A stretch of DNA of 64,000 nt from NCBI GenBank assembly GCA_035295985.1, contig DATHBT010000101.1, positions 1-64,000 on the forward strand. The letters run 5' to 3'. This DNA is from JAIVGV01 sp035295985 (GTDB taxonomy: Bacteria; Acidobacteriota; Blastocatellia; Pyrinomonadales; Pyrinomonadaceae). The notes under the pieces are model-generated. The model was not told the DNA's origin. It saw only the letters and a program-made list of their open reading frames with translations, and did not search any database. The stretch's first letter is position 1. Every line of letters begins with the position of its first letter. This document shows, piece after piece, positions 56,550 to 63,801 of this stretch. The position numbers and the translations under genes are program-made.

Positions 56550-57599
56550 TTACACGCCTGCGTCAATGACCCAAACCCGCTGCTCGTCGGGGATGGGCAT
56601 GGCGTTCAGTTGCGCCTCGATCCGAAGCTCGCGGCCCGTGATCTCCTCGTCGTAGAAGACCGTCACGCCCCGCGTGTCGATGCCGGCCTGCGGGAACTGG
56701 CGAACCAAGTCGTAGGCGCGCAGCACGGGGACGAAGGCCGATGAGCCGATCCGGTTGTCCGCAGGCACGAAGGCGACGTTGCCGGCCTCAAACACCTTCG
56801 TCGAAGAGGTGGCCGTGCCGCCGTCCGTCGGCAGATCGACCGTGTCCTCGATGACGATGAACTCGAAGGGCGCACCGAGGTCGTCCTGCACGCGCTCGGC
56901 CAACTGCGCCCGCGTCATCTGCACGCCGTTGGCGAGGTCGGGCGCGTCGGCTTGGATCGCGCGCAGCGTGGCGAGGCGCAGCGCGACGCCGCGGCCCGCG
57001 CCGACCGCTTCGAGGCCGTCCTCGTACCACGCGACCAGCTCGTCGTAGGCATTCACCCCGGCGTCGTCCCAGGCGGTCAAGGCCGTCGTGATGCGCGACG
57101 AGTCGATGCCGAACGAGGCGGCGAAGGTCTCGCCCGTCTGCGGGTGGCGCTGGGTGATTGAGCCGTTCAGCCACGCCTCGAACATGTCGAGTTCCAGCCG
57201 TCGGTAGTCCCCCAAGGCCATCTGATCGACGCGAGAGGGGATGTCAACGGCCATCTCGCCCGCGACCAAAGCCTGATCGCCGTTGAAGCGCATCATCAGC
57301 TTCTGCATCTCCTCCTCGCCGATCAGGTCGTACATCTCAATCGGCACGATCTTGATCTGCCGGCGGGGCGGGATGCGCTTCGGGAGCAGTCGGCCGCGCT
57401 GGTTCCACTCGCGGCGGTCAGCCACGGGGCGGAAGTCGAGCGTCGTCACGTCGTCCAAGGTCGTCGAGTTCACGTCCCGGCGGGGCATGAACCCGTTCCA
57501 GTAGAGCCGCCCCTGATCGGTGACGCTCTGCGCCTGAGCGCGCACCGTCAGCACGGCCGGGGACAGGTCTTCGATCTCCTCAATCCATGTCTTCGGCAT
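56550..57599 (-). CDS. major capsid protein (lambda E-like)
   Basis: A 349-residue capsid protein of the lambda gpE class, HK97 fold (MPKTWIEEIEDLSPAVLTVRAQAQ; RRQIKIVPIEMYDLIGEEEMQKLM; IGSSAFVPVLRAYDLVR; the family C-terminal VTVFYDEEITGRELRIEAQLN). The decoration and scaffold genes upstream match the lambda order. No capsid protease is seen, so the scaffold probably leaves by another route. Confidence 0.88.
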   Translation of the reverse strand: MPKTWIEEIEDLSPAVLTVRAQAQSVTDQGRLYWNGFMPRRDVNSTTLDDVTTLDFRPVADRREWNQRGRLLPKRIPPRRQIKIVPIEMYDLIGEEEMQKLMMRFNGDQALVAGEMAVDIPSRVDQMALGDYRRLELDMFEAWLNGSITQRHPQTGETFAASFGIDSSRITTALTAWDDAGVNAYDELVAWYEDGLEAVGAGRGVALRLATLRAIQADAPDLANGVQMTRAQLAERVQDDLGAPFEFIVIEDTVDLPTDGGTATSSTKVFEAGNVAFVPADNRIGSSAFVPVLRAYDLVRQFPQAGIDTRGVTVFYDEEITGRELRIEAQLNAMPIPDEQRVWVIDAGV

Positions 57600-57624
57600 G
57601 GCCTTATCTCCTCGGTAGCCCGGC

Positions 57625-58032
57625 CTAGGTGCGGGTCAGGTGAATCTTCGAACCGGCTGCGTCGAAGGCGTCGATCTCGTCGGCCGTCAGAGGGCGCCCC
57701 AGGTTGTCCTCGATCACGTCGCGGTGCGCCGTCCCGATTGTCCCGACCGTGACGGGGAACGTGCCGGCGTTGGCGGCGAGCGAATCGTTGGTCGGGCCGT
57801 CGGCGACAATCTTGACGGCCTCCAGGTTGACGCCGTAGAGCACGTCCCCCGCGCCCACCGTGTCGCCCGTCTTCTGGAAGGGCACGCCCGGCTTGAGCCG
57901 GCCGTCGGCGTCCACCTCGCCCGTGGTCAGATCGGAGATGTCCACGAAGACAACGTCCGTGGCGAGGACTTCCAGCATCGGGTAGCCGTACTGCGTGTCC
58001 TCCGCCTGCAACTCCGTGATTTGGATCGGCAT
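57625..58032 (-). CDS. capsid decoration/head-stabilising protein
   Basis: A 135-residue beta-rich protein (FVDISDLTTGEVDADGRLKPG ... PFQKTGDTVGAGDVLYGVNLEAVKIVADG). The location directly before the capsid gene and the sequence style match lambda-D-type decoration proteins that trimerise on the head surface. Confidence 0.75.
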   Translation of the reverse strand: MPIQITELQAEDTQYGYPMLEVLATDVVFVDISDLTTGEVDADGRLKPGVPFQKTGDTVGAGDVLYGVNLEAVKIVADGPTNDSLAANAGTFPVTVGTIGTAHRDVIEDNLGRPLTADEIDAFDAAGSKIHLTRT

Positions 58033-58050
58033 CGGTCTCTACTCCTCTTT

Positions 58051-58785
58051 TCAGGCCGCGGCCTGTCGCTTGAAGACGGGGTTCATGTCGTCAGCCTGCT
58101 TGCCCTGATCGGCCTTCGCCGCTTCGCGCGTGCGCTTGAAAACGTCAGCCGGAGGCGCACCGCCCCCCGGCGTCGAACCCGGAACCCTCACCCCGCCCCG
58201 CTGCTCCGACGAGAGCGCCGGCAGCAGATCGGACAGCTCCGGCGTGGACTTCACCACATCCGCGAAGGGCCGCTCGACAAAGCTGTTGTCGCCCTGTTTA
58301 ACCTTGGCGACGACCTCTTTCTTCCCGTCTTTGCCGTCGCGGACTTCAAGGGTCGAGAAGTCGTAAACTTTGGTCGCCAGCCGGGCGGTCTTTTCCTTGT
58401 CCCACCCCATCACCGCGCCGACCGAGTGCGCGTGCGCGGCGGCCTCTGCCGCTTCGGCCGTGGTCTTGTAGTTGTCGCGCTCGGTCTTCAAGGTGTTGAA
58501 GTCTTCGGGCTTCGTGATGCCCGCCGCCTTGACCGCCACGGCGAGATCGTGATCTGCCTTGGGGACGGCGACGTGGCCGTGCGGGATGACCTTGGCGGCG
58601 GCGAGCGCGCCCTTCGCCTCGTCACGCTCCCGCTCTGCGGTCTGCTTCTCCGTGACGAGCTGGCGGTTGTTCGAGAGGACGGGATGATCGTCCGAGAGTT
58701 CGGGGACGTAGCGGCCCCCGACGAGTTTGTAGTGCTCGCGCAGTGCCTCCGGCACGTCGTCGAGCTTGTCGTAGATTTTCAGCAT
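58051..58785 (-). CDS. capsid scaffolding protein
   Basis: A 244-residue helical, charged protein (MLKIYDKLDDVPEALREHYKL ... AERERDEAKGALAAAK ... TLKTERDNYKTTAEAAEAAA) with a basic C-terminus, the layout of phage scaffolds. GGAG upstream fixes the ATG at 58785. The C-terminal part contains GGVRVPGSTP, also present in the 200-residue protein at 59856-60458. Confidence 0.8.
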   Translation of the reverse strand: MLKIYDKLDDVPEALREHYKLVGGRYVPELSDDHPVLSNNRQLVTEKQTAERERDEAKGALAAAKVIPHGHVAVPKADHDLAVAVKAAGITKPEDFNTLKTERDNYKTTAEAAEAAAHAHSVGAVMGWDKEKTARLATKVYDFSTLEVRDGKDGKKEVVAKVKQGDNSFVERPFADVVKSTPELSDLLPALSSEQRGGVRVPGSTPGGGAPPADVFKRTREAAKADQGKQADDMNPVFKRQAAA

Positions 58786-58831
58786 CGGTCTCCGCCTGTT
58801 GCTGCTCCCGCGCTCCGGCGAGGTTGGCTGG

Positions 58832-58867
58832 AAAAAGAAAAAGCCCGCGCTCGAAAGCGACGGGCTG
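58832..58867 (-). terminator. intrinsic terminator with TTCG loop
   Basis: On the minus strand AGCCCG-T-CGCT-TTCG-AGCG-CGGGCT (58867-58843) is followed by TTTTTCTTTTTC. A stable UUCG-type loop and U tract make a clear rho-independent terminator. It separates the small regulator genes from scaffold and capsid genes. Confidence 0.82.
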
Positions 58868-58914
58868 TAAGGCCAAGTCACTAACAAACGCGGGCGGGAT
58901 GTGAATCCAAACCC

Positions 58915-59118
58915 TTATGCTTTTATCAAATCACAGAGGTCGTCGAGTTCGTCTTGCAGGGTGTTGAACCGACGGCGCAGATCAAGGATGCGCGCCTTGA
59001 CTTCCGGCGGAATGTTAGCACACTTTTCGCGGTCTGCGGGCGTGCCAGGGAATTTTTTTTCGCCCGCCTTGACCACCCTAATCGGCTGTCGGTGTGCGCT
59101 CACGGCTTCACAGAACAT
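58915..59118 (-). CDS. small helical phage protein
   Basis: A 67-residue protein with a C-terminal helix (PPEVKARILDLRRRFNTLQDELDDLCDLIKA), probably a coiled coil, and one Cys near each end. It overlaps the upstream gene by 11 bases and is followed by a terminator. There is no recognised family. Confidence 0.55.
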   Translation of the reverse strand: MFCEAVSAHRQPIRVVKAGEKKFPGTPADREKCANIPPEVKARILDLRRRFNTLQDELDDLCDLIKA

Positions 59119-59299
59119 CCTTCGAGGGTTCGGGTACGATCTCTAAACCGATGCCCTCGATCTCGATCTTGGCGGTAGTCAACGATTCTTCCTGATTAAA
59201 CGTCCACTCGATTGACAACACGCCCTCCACCTCGCCGCCCCCGTCCGCGACGAGTTTCGTACCCTTGCGCGTGCCGTCAGAGATGATCTGAAGTTTCAC
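59108..59299 (-). CDS. small phage protein, unknown
   Basis: A 63-residue beta-type protein (VKLQIISDGTRKGTKLVADG ... SIEWTFNQEESLTTAKIEIEG). A GTG start at 59299 follows the stop of the sigma-like gene by one base. Its size and pattern could be a small beta-barrel. There is no recognised family. Confidence 0.5.
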   Translation of the reverse strand: MKLQIISDGTRKGTKLVADGGGEVEGVLSIEWTFNQEESLTTAKIEIEGIGLEIVPEPSKDVL

Positions 59300-59300
59300 G

Positions 59301-59570
59301 CTATCGCCCCCTCGCCCCCTCGCCCGTGCGGTCGTCAACCGGGGGCGGCGGCACTACCCTCACCGCTTCCCCCTCCTTCGCGATCCTCTTCAGTTCGGCA
59401 GATTTAAGGGGATCAACCCACTTCTCTCTAGCACGGTCGGGATACAAGTAGATGAATCGGATGATTCTCAACGTGCGCTTTTCTATTTGCCGCGCGCGTT
59501 CTCTTGAAACGCCAAGAACCTCTCCGACTTCGCGCAGGGTTTTACCGCCCATGCGCAGTGAATAAACCAC
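59301..59570 (-). CDS. mini sigma-70 region 4-like HTH protein
   Basis: An 89-residue protein whose residues 8-38 match sigma-70 region 4.2 (KTLREVGEVLGVSRERARQIEKRTLRIIR), the helix-turn-helix that reads the -35 box. There is no region 2 or 3, so it cannot be a full sigma factor. It may steer host RNA polymerase to late promoters or act as an anti-sigma mimic. The frame is closed upstream, so GTG at 59570 or ATG at 59552 is the start. Confidence 0.78.
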   Translation of the reverse strand: MVYSLRMGGKTLREVGEVLGVSRERARQIEKRTLRIIRFIYLYPDRAREKWVDPLKSAELKRIAKEGEAVRVVPPPPVDDRTGEGARGR

Positions 59571-59631
59571 TCGTAGCGGCTTTGCCTCATAAGCCCTTTT
59601 TGCCTCATAAGTCGGCGGGCTGCCTCAAAAG

Positions 59632-59829
59632 TCACGCCGCAGCCTTTCCGCTTCGTCGCCTCTTAGGTTCAGGGAAAGGCACTCCGCTATCCCTGAAATG
59701 CTCGAAAGAGCGGACGGACTTTTTGAGCGCGGCGATCTGCCTCTTGGCTTCCGCGATAGCCTCATCCCACTTGCTTAAATTTTTTTCCCCCGATTTGCTT
59801 AAAGTTGTGGACGCAGTTGTATTTTTCAT
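59632..59829 (-). CDS. small coiled-coil phage protein
   Basis: A 65-residue protein (KWDEAIAEAKRQIAALKKSVRSFEHFRDSG) with a helix and a basic tail (PKRRRSGKAAA). GGAAGGAG six bases upstream of the ATG at 59829 is an excellent ribosome-binding site. The divergent gene starts 26 bases away, so their ribosome-binding sites face each other. Confidence 0.7.
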   Translation of the reverse strand: MKNTTASTTLSKSGEKNLSKWDEAIAEAKRQIAALKKSVRSFEHFRDSGVPFPEPKRRRSGKAAA

Positions 59830-59855
59830 GTATGCTCCTTCCGTTGGAGGTGGTT

Positions 59856-60458
59856 ATGAGCAGCGACTACTGGAAAGAAGTTCTGACGACCGCAAAGGTA
59901 AGACTCTCCGAGTTGCGCGCGAGGCGCGACGAACTCGACGCGGAGCGTGAGGAAGTCAACCTCGAAATAGTGCAGTTGGAGCAGGTCGTGACGAACCTCT
60001 CGCCGCTGGTGGCTGAGCGCGCGCAAAGCCCGCTGATCTACAGCCTCATGTCCCCGCTTCCTACGAACCTCGCCGATGCCTGCCGTGAAGTTCTCAGGCA
60101 AGTCAAAAAGTACATGACCCCGATTGAGATTCGGAACACGCTTGCCGCAAGCGGGTATGACCTTAGCCAGCACAACAACCCGCTCGCGAGCATCCACGGC
60201 ATTCTTAAGCGGTTGGCGGAGAGCGGCGAGGTCGAGGCACTCACACACGATCTCAAAGGTACTATGTATAGCTGGAAGAGTACGGGCGGCGTTCGCGTCC
60301 CCGGCTCGACCCCCAGTTCGGGTACGCCCTACGACTTGCTGCCGCAGCGTCCCGCGAAGCCCGGACACCGCGCAGACCCGCCTCCCGCCGAAGGGCGAGG
60401 GCCTCTGAGGCGTCTGCCGCTGCCGCCTAAAGATAAAGAGGGGAAGAAAAGGGAATGA
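59856..60458 (+). CDS. coiled-coil/winged-helix-like phage protein
   Basis: A 200-residue protein. A coiled coil (residues 1-55: KVRLSELRARRDELDAEREEVNLE) is followed by a winged-helix-like part (MTPIEIRNTLAASGYDLSQHNNPLASIHGILKRLAESGEVEA), similar to HARE-type DNA-binding domains, and a Pro-rich tail carrying GGVRVPGSTP. GGAGG is just upstream of the ATG at 59856. It opposes the structural block and is followed by a tRNA gene. Confidence 0.75.
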   Translation: MSSDYWKEVLTTAKVRLSELRARRDELDAEREEVNLEIVQLEQVVTNLSPLVAERAQSPLIYSLMSPLPTNLADACREVLRQVKKYMTPIEIRNTLAASGYDLSQHNNPLASIHGILKRLAESGEVEALTHDLKGTMYSWKSTGGVRVPGSTPSSGTPYDLLPQRPAKPGHRADPPPAEGRGPLRRLPLPPKDKEGKKRE

Positions 60459-60474
60459 TGAGGAATTAGTTAAC

Positions 60475-60568
60475 GGGGGTCTGGGTGAGTGGTTTAAACC
60501 ACTGGTCTGAGAAGCCAGCGACGGTGCTACCACACCGTCCGTCCGTTCAAATCGGACGACCCCCGCCA
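60475..60568 (+). tRNA. tRNA-Leu(GAG), phage-encoded
   Basis: A complete cloverleaf. Acceptor stem GGGGGTC pairs with GACCCCC. D arm GGT...ACC has a GTGG-containing loop. Anticodon stem CTGGT/GCCAG carries loop CTGAGAA, anticodon GAG (reads CUC/CUU). The long class II variable arm has a 7-bp stem (GACGGTG/CACCGTC). T arm is GTCCG-TTCAAAT-CGGAC. The discriminator is G and CCA is encoded. Class II size fits Leu or Ser, the anticodon says Leu, but G73 is the usual Ser discriminator. Confidence 0.88.
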
Positions 60569-60576
60569 ACTTAGCA

Positions 60577-60608
60577 GCCACGGCGGAAGCGGTAACTTCC
60601 GCCGTGGC
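60577..60608 (+). terminator. 13-bp perfect hairpin after the tRNA
   Basis: GCCACGGCGGAAG (60577-60589) and its complement (60596-60608) flank a 6-base loop. No long T run follows, so it may be a weak terminator or an RNA-processing hairpin for the tRNA transcript. Confidence 0.55.
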
Positions 60609-60695
60609 ATTCAACCACACAGCCGAAGCTATGCGGCCTAAGCATCCGAAATTATAGCTTGACGCTGTGTGTTCACCAAGTGAGGAACACACGCC

Positions 60696-60950
60696 ATGTC
60701 CATCCGCGAACAGAAGGCCCGCCAGATCATCGAGCGCGCCAACATCACCCGCAACGGCAACCTCTGGCTTGTCCCTTCCCAGTCGGGACGCGGACGCTAC
60801 AAAGTTGACGCTGAGAAGCGAAGCTGCTCCTGCCCTGACTACGACTTTCGCCGCCAGCCCTGCAAGCACATCTTCGCCGTCGAGTTGATCGTCAAGCGCG
60901 GTACGATTGAAGATGTTAAATACGGAAAGACTTGGAAGCATGTTGACTAG
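60696..60950 (+). CDS. SWIM zinc-finger protein
   Basis: An 84-residue protein with a SWIM motif: C44-x-C46 ... C56-x-H58 (RSCSCPDYDFRRQPCKHIF). SWIM domains bind zinc and often DNA or protein partners. GAGGAACACACGCC precedes the ATG. The stop overlaps the convergent portal gene by four bases. As a stand-alone SWIM gene it might serve phage DNA metabolism or regulation. Confidence 0.82.
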   Translation: MSIREQKARQIIERANITRNGNLWLVPSQSGRGRYKVDAEKRSCSCPDYDFRRQPCKHIFAVELIVKRGTIEDVKYGKTWKHVD

Positions 60951-62620
60951 GCGGCCTGCTGCGCGCCCCTCTTCTCACCCGCCGCCGAACTGTCCGGCCT
61001 TTCGGAACTGTCGGGCGCGGCCGGCGTCCCCGTAAGCTGACTCATCCTGACTCGCGCCGCTTCAATCAGTGTGTTTTCTTGATCGGTGTCCTCTACGCCC
61101 GTGGCGCGCTGCACCCGCTCTTTAGACCAGACCCCCTTCTCCCACAGCGAGACGTACATCGTGACCTCTTCGGGCGTGACAGGCCCCGTGTCTATCCGGC
61201 AGTCGGCGTTGGCGCGCAGGGAGTCGAACCGTCCCGGCTGGCCTGAGAGCGTGGCGGCCATCGCCAGCACGGTTTCGAGCGCCCACCGGCACGCGGCGTC
61301 CACCTCGCCCTTCGTCGGGTTCAGGGAGAGGGCGAAGCCCCCGCGCGCCTGAACCCTTGAAACGCCCGTGGCCTGCGCGTCCCCCGCAATCAGCGTGTGA
61401 ACCTGCTTGGACTCTTCGAGTATGTCCCGGTAGTCGGCCCGCTCGCTCCCGATGAACACGTCCACAGGCGACGGCTCACTCCGCTCGATGTAGGGCTGCT
61501 CGACGTGCTCCTTGCCTTCCCCGTCAGTCCACCTGAACCCCGTCCACGCATTGATGACGGGCGGGCCGCGCTTGATCGGGTCGGGCACGAATTTCTGTGA
61601 GCCGTCCGGTTGGGTTACGATCTTGCCGGGCAGATCGACGTTCAGGAGCGTCGTCTCGGCGAAGCCGGCGGTGTTGAGGTTGTGCCCCCTTAAGGTCTTG
61701 GCCTTGTTGAGCTGCTTGTTGCTCTGGACGATCTGCGGCGTGATGAAGGGCTTGCGCCGCATCTCGTAGATGAGCAGACGCCCGCCCAGGTCGAACGTGG
61801 CCGGCTCCGCGTCGGCCTCCCGCCGGGGCGTGGCGGAGAAAATCGACTGGTAGCTCGATTGTGGCGTGTACGGAACGGCCGGGTTGTTCTCATCCCTCAA
61901 TACCTTCCAGACGGTCTCCTTCGCGTCGTTCAGGTAAGTTATCTCTGCGACTTCCTCCTCGCCGTCTTTGACCGCGAACACCCCGGCCTGGCGTCGGCTG
62001 TACGGGTCGGTCAGCACCGTGGCCTGATCGTAGGGCAGGGCCTCGACGAAGATTTTCTCTAAGGACTCTTCCAGCGGGGCGGTAGGGATCATCCCATTTT
62101 CCCCGACCTCTGCCGGCGGAATGAAGAGGCGCATCGGTGCGCGGGTCGTCTTGAGCAGCGTCTCGGTCGCGTCCTGAAAGACCTTCAGCATCCGCCGCTC
62201 GTTCCACCACACGGTCAGCGCGGCCTGCGCCTCCCGGATTAGGGCCTGCTCCTTTTCGTTCGGCTTCTCGTCCTCCGTGAGTTCGCGCCCGTCTAGGATT
62301 TCACCTTTCTTCGCCAGCGGCCTGCGGACGGTCAATGCCCACTCGATCTCGCGGCTCACCACCCCGTCGCGGTGGCCGTCCGTGATGTCGCGCACGGCGT
62401 TCTTGCTGGCGAACTCCTTTTCGACCTTGTCGTAAGACGCCGGGTTGTTGCGGTCGCCGTCGGCCGGCTGCGGCCCCGTCCAGAATCGGCCTTTGTCGAA
62501 GTGCTCGCCGTCGTAGAAGAGGAGGTTGTCGGCCGCGCCCCACTTGTCGGCCTCTTTCTTGGCCCCCGTGACGGCCTCGGCTATCTGGCGGCGGGTCAAC
62601 GTGTCGAATTGGATTCTCAT
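60947..62620 (-). CDS. portal protein
   Basis: A 557-residue protein directly after the terminase, the standard portal position. Features include TRAPMRLFIPPAEVGENG, DEENNPAVPYTPQSSYQ-like packaging-face sequence and a Ser/Ala-rich C-terminus. Its ATG (62620) overlaps the terminase stop (62617-62619) by four bases. The portal forms the dodecameric DNA channel. Sequence similarity to a named portal family cannot be shown by eye. Confidence 0.78.
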   Translation of the reverse strand: MRIQFDTLTRRQIAEAVTGAKKEADKWGAADNLLFYDGEHFDKGRFWTGPQPADGDRNNPASYDKVEKEFASKNAVRDITDGHRDGVVSREIEWALTVRRPLAKKGEILDGRELTEDEKPNEKEQALIREAQAALTVWWNERRMLKVFQDATETLLKTTRAPMRLFIPPAEVGENGMIPTAPLEESLEKIFVEALPYDQATVLTDPYSRRQAGVFAVKDGEEEVAEITYLNDAKETVWKVLRDENNPAVPYTPQSSYQSIFSATPRREADAEPATFDLGGRLLIYEMRRKPFITPQIVQSNKQLNKAKTLRGHNLNTAGFAETTLLNVDLPGKIVTQPDGSQKFVPDPIKRGPPVINAWTGFRWTDGEGKEHVEQPYIERSEPSPVDVFIGSERADYRDILEESKQVHTLIAGDAQATGVSRVQARGGFALSLNPTKGEVDAACRWALETVLAMAATLSGQPGRFDSLRANADCRIDTGPVTPEEVTMYVSLWEKGVWSKERVQRATGVEDTDQENTLIEAARVRMSQLTGTPAAPDSSERPDSSAAGEKRGAQQAA

Positions 62621-63801
62621 CCCGAATGCACCCCGCTGAATGACTTGGTGATCTGCGGCTCGCGCGGCAGACTCAGCCACTCCGTGCCGTACCGCCCGCC
62701 GTCAATGGCGTGGTTGTCGAAGTCAATCACCTCGTCCAAAATCTGCCCGGTTTTCTTATCCTTTTTCCAACTGTAACGCTTGGCCTCTCGCAATAGGTTT
62801 GCGCTGCCTTCGTGGATTCGGAGCGGCCTCGACTTCACGCGATCAATACTGGCCTTGACAGAACCCGGCCCTTTATACGCGCCCACGATCTTGAAGCCCG
62901 CGCGCCGTATCTCTTCAATGGTTTTCGGCTCAGCCGAGTCTGCGACGATGTATGAGGTTGCGAGTTCGGGGATTTCCTTCAACTTCTCTATCAGATCGGC
63001 TGTGGTTAATTTTGTTTGGTATAGCATCTCACGCCAGTACAACTCGGCGTCATACAGCCGCGTTTCCGTTAGCGCGGTCGGCTCGTTGTAGCCGAAGTCC
63101 AAGCCGTAGGCGGCTGCACCCTTGCCATGGGGGTAGGCGGCATCCGTGACGGTTTTCCAGTGGGTGAAGACCCGCGTAGAACCCGAACCTATCTCTCCGA
63201 GTCCGTAAACCTTCCAGTAATCCTCGTCCACGTCGCGCAGCCTTTCGATCTCAGAGACAAGCGACTCCTCAAGAAACGGGTTGTCTCTGTAGGTGGTCAC
63301 ACACAGTTCGCTGTCGTCGCGCATTTCCACCTGATCGTAAATCCAAGAGAACGGGTCAGACGGGTTGTAGTCTAAGACGATCTTGTCGGTCGTTCTGAGG
63401 GCCAACTGCCGGAATGACTCAAGCTCATTCTCGTTGGCCTCGTTCAAGAACAAGACGTTGCGCTTGCGCCCCCTCACCCGCTCTGCCTGATCCACTCCGA
63501 TGAACTCGAAGAGGTTGGAGCCTAACTGATACTCGTTATTGCTTTTGTTGTGGCTCGACTCCCGGTATAAATCCAGACGGTTTAGAATCTCGAAGAAGTC
63601 GCGCATGGCGGACGCGCGGAGGGCAGGCAGAGTGTTTCGCGCGACCGTGCAGACTTCCCCCTGCGCGAGTCGCGCCCACACGAGAATGAGAAACAATAGG
63701 ACGTTGTAGGTCTTCCCCGAACGAGTGCCGCCGCGCAAAGATGTGATTCGCGCGCGGGACTTGTTCAAGACGCGGAAGACCTTATTCGTCCGAATCTCCA
63801 T
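62617..63801 (-). CDS. terminase large subunit
   Basis: A 394-residue DNA-packaging motor of the PBSX/T4-like class. Walker A is RGGTRSGKTYN, Walker B VLFLNEANE, and the C-terminal RNase H-like nuclease has DFGYNEPTAL, VADSAEPKTI and VIDFDNHAID. ATG at 63801 is taken; TTG at 63813, with GAGG nearby, is an alternative. It overlaps the small-subunit stop region by 20 bases. Confidence 0.92.
   Translation of the reverse strand: MEIRTNKVFRVLNKSRARITSLRGGTRSGKTYNVLLFLILVWARLAQGEVCTVARNTLPALRASAMRDFFEILNRLDLYRESSHNKSNNEYQLGSNLFEFIGVDQAERVRGRKRNVLFLNEANENELESFRQLALRTTDKIVLDYNPSDPFSWIYDQVEMRDDSELCVTTYRDNPFLEESLVSEIERLRDVDEDYWKVYGLGEIGSGSTRVFTHWKTVTDAAYPHGKGAAAYGLDFGYNEPTALTETRLYDAELYWREMLYQTKLTTADLIEKLKEIPELATSYIVADSAEPKTIEEIRRAGFKIVGAYKGPGSVKASIDRVKSRPLRIHEGSANLLREAKRYSWKKDKKTGQILDEVIDFDNHAIDGGRYGTEWLSLPREPQITKSFSGVHSG

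Noticed and set aside
60475..60568. tRNA as the phage attachment site
   Set aside because: The tRNA is complete and lies inside the structural block, while the left junction is in the M20 gene.
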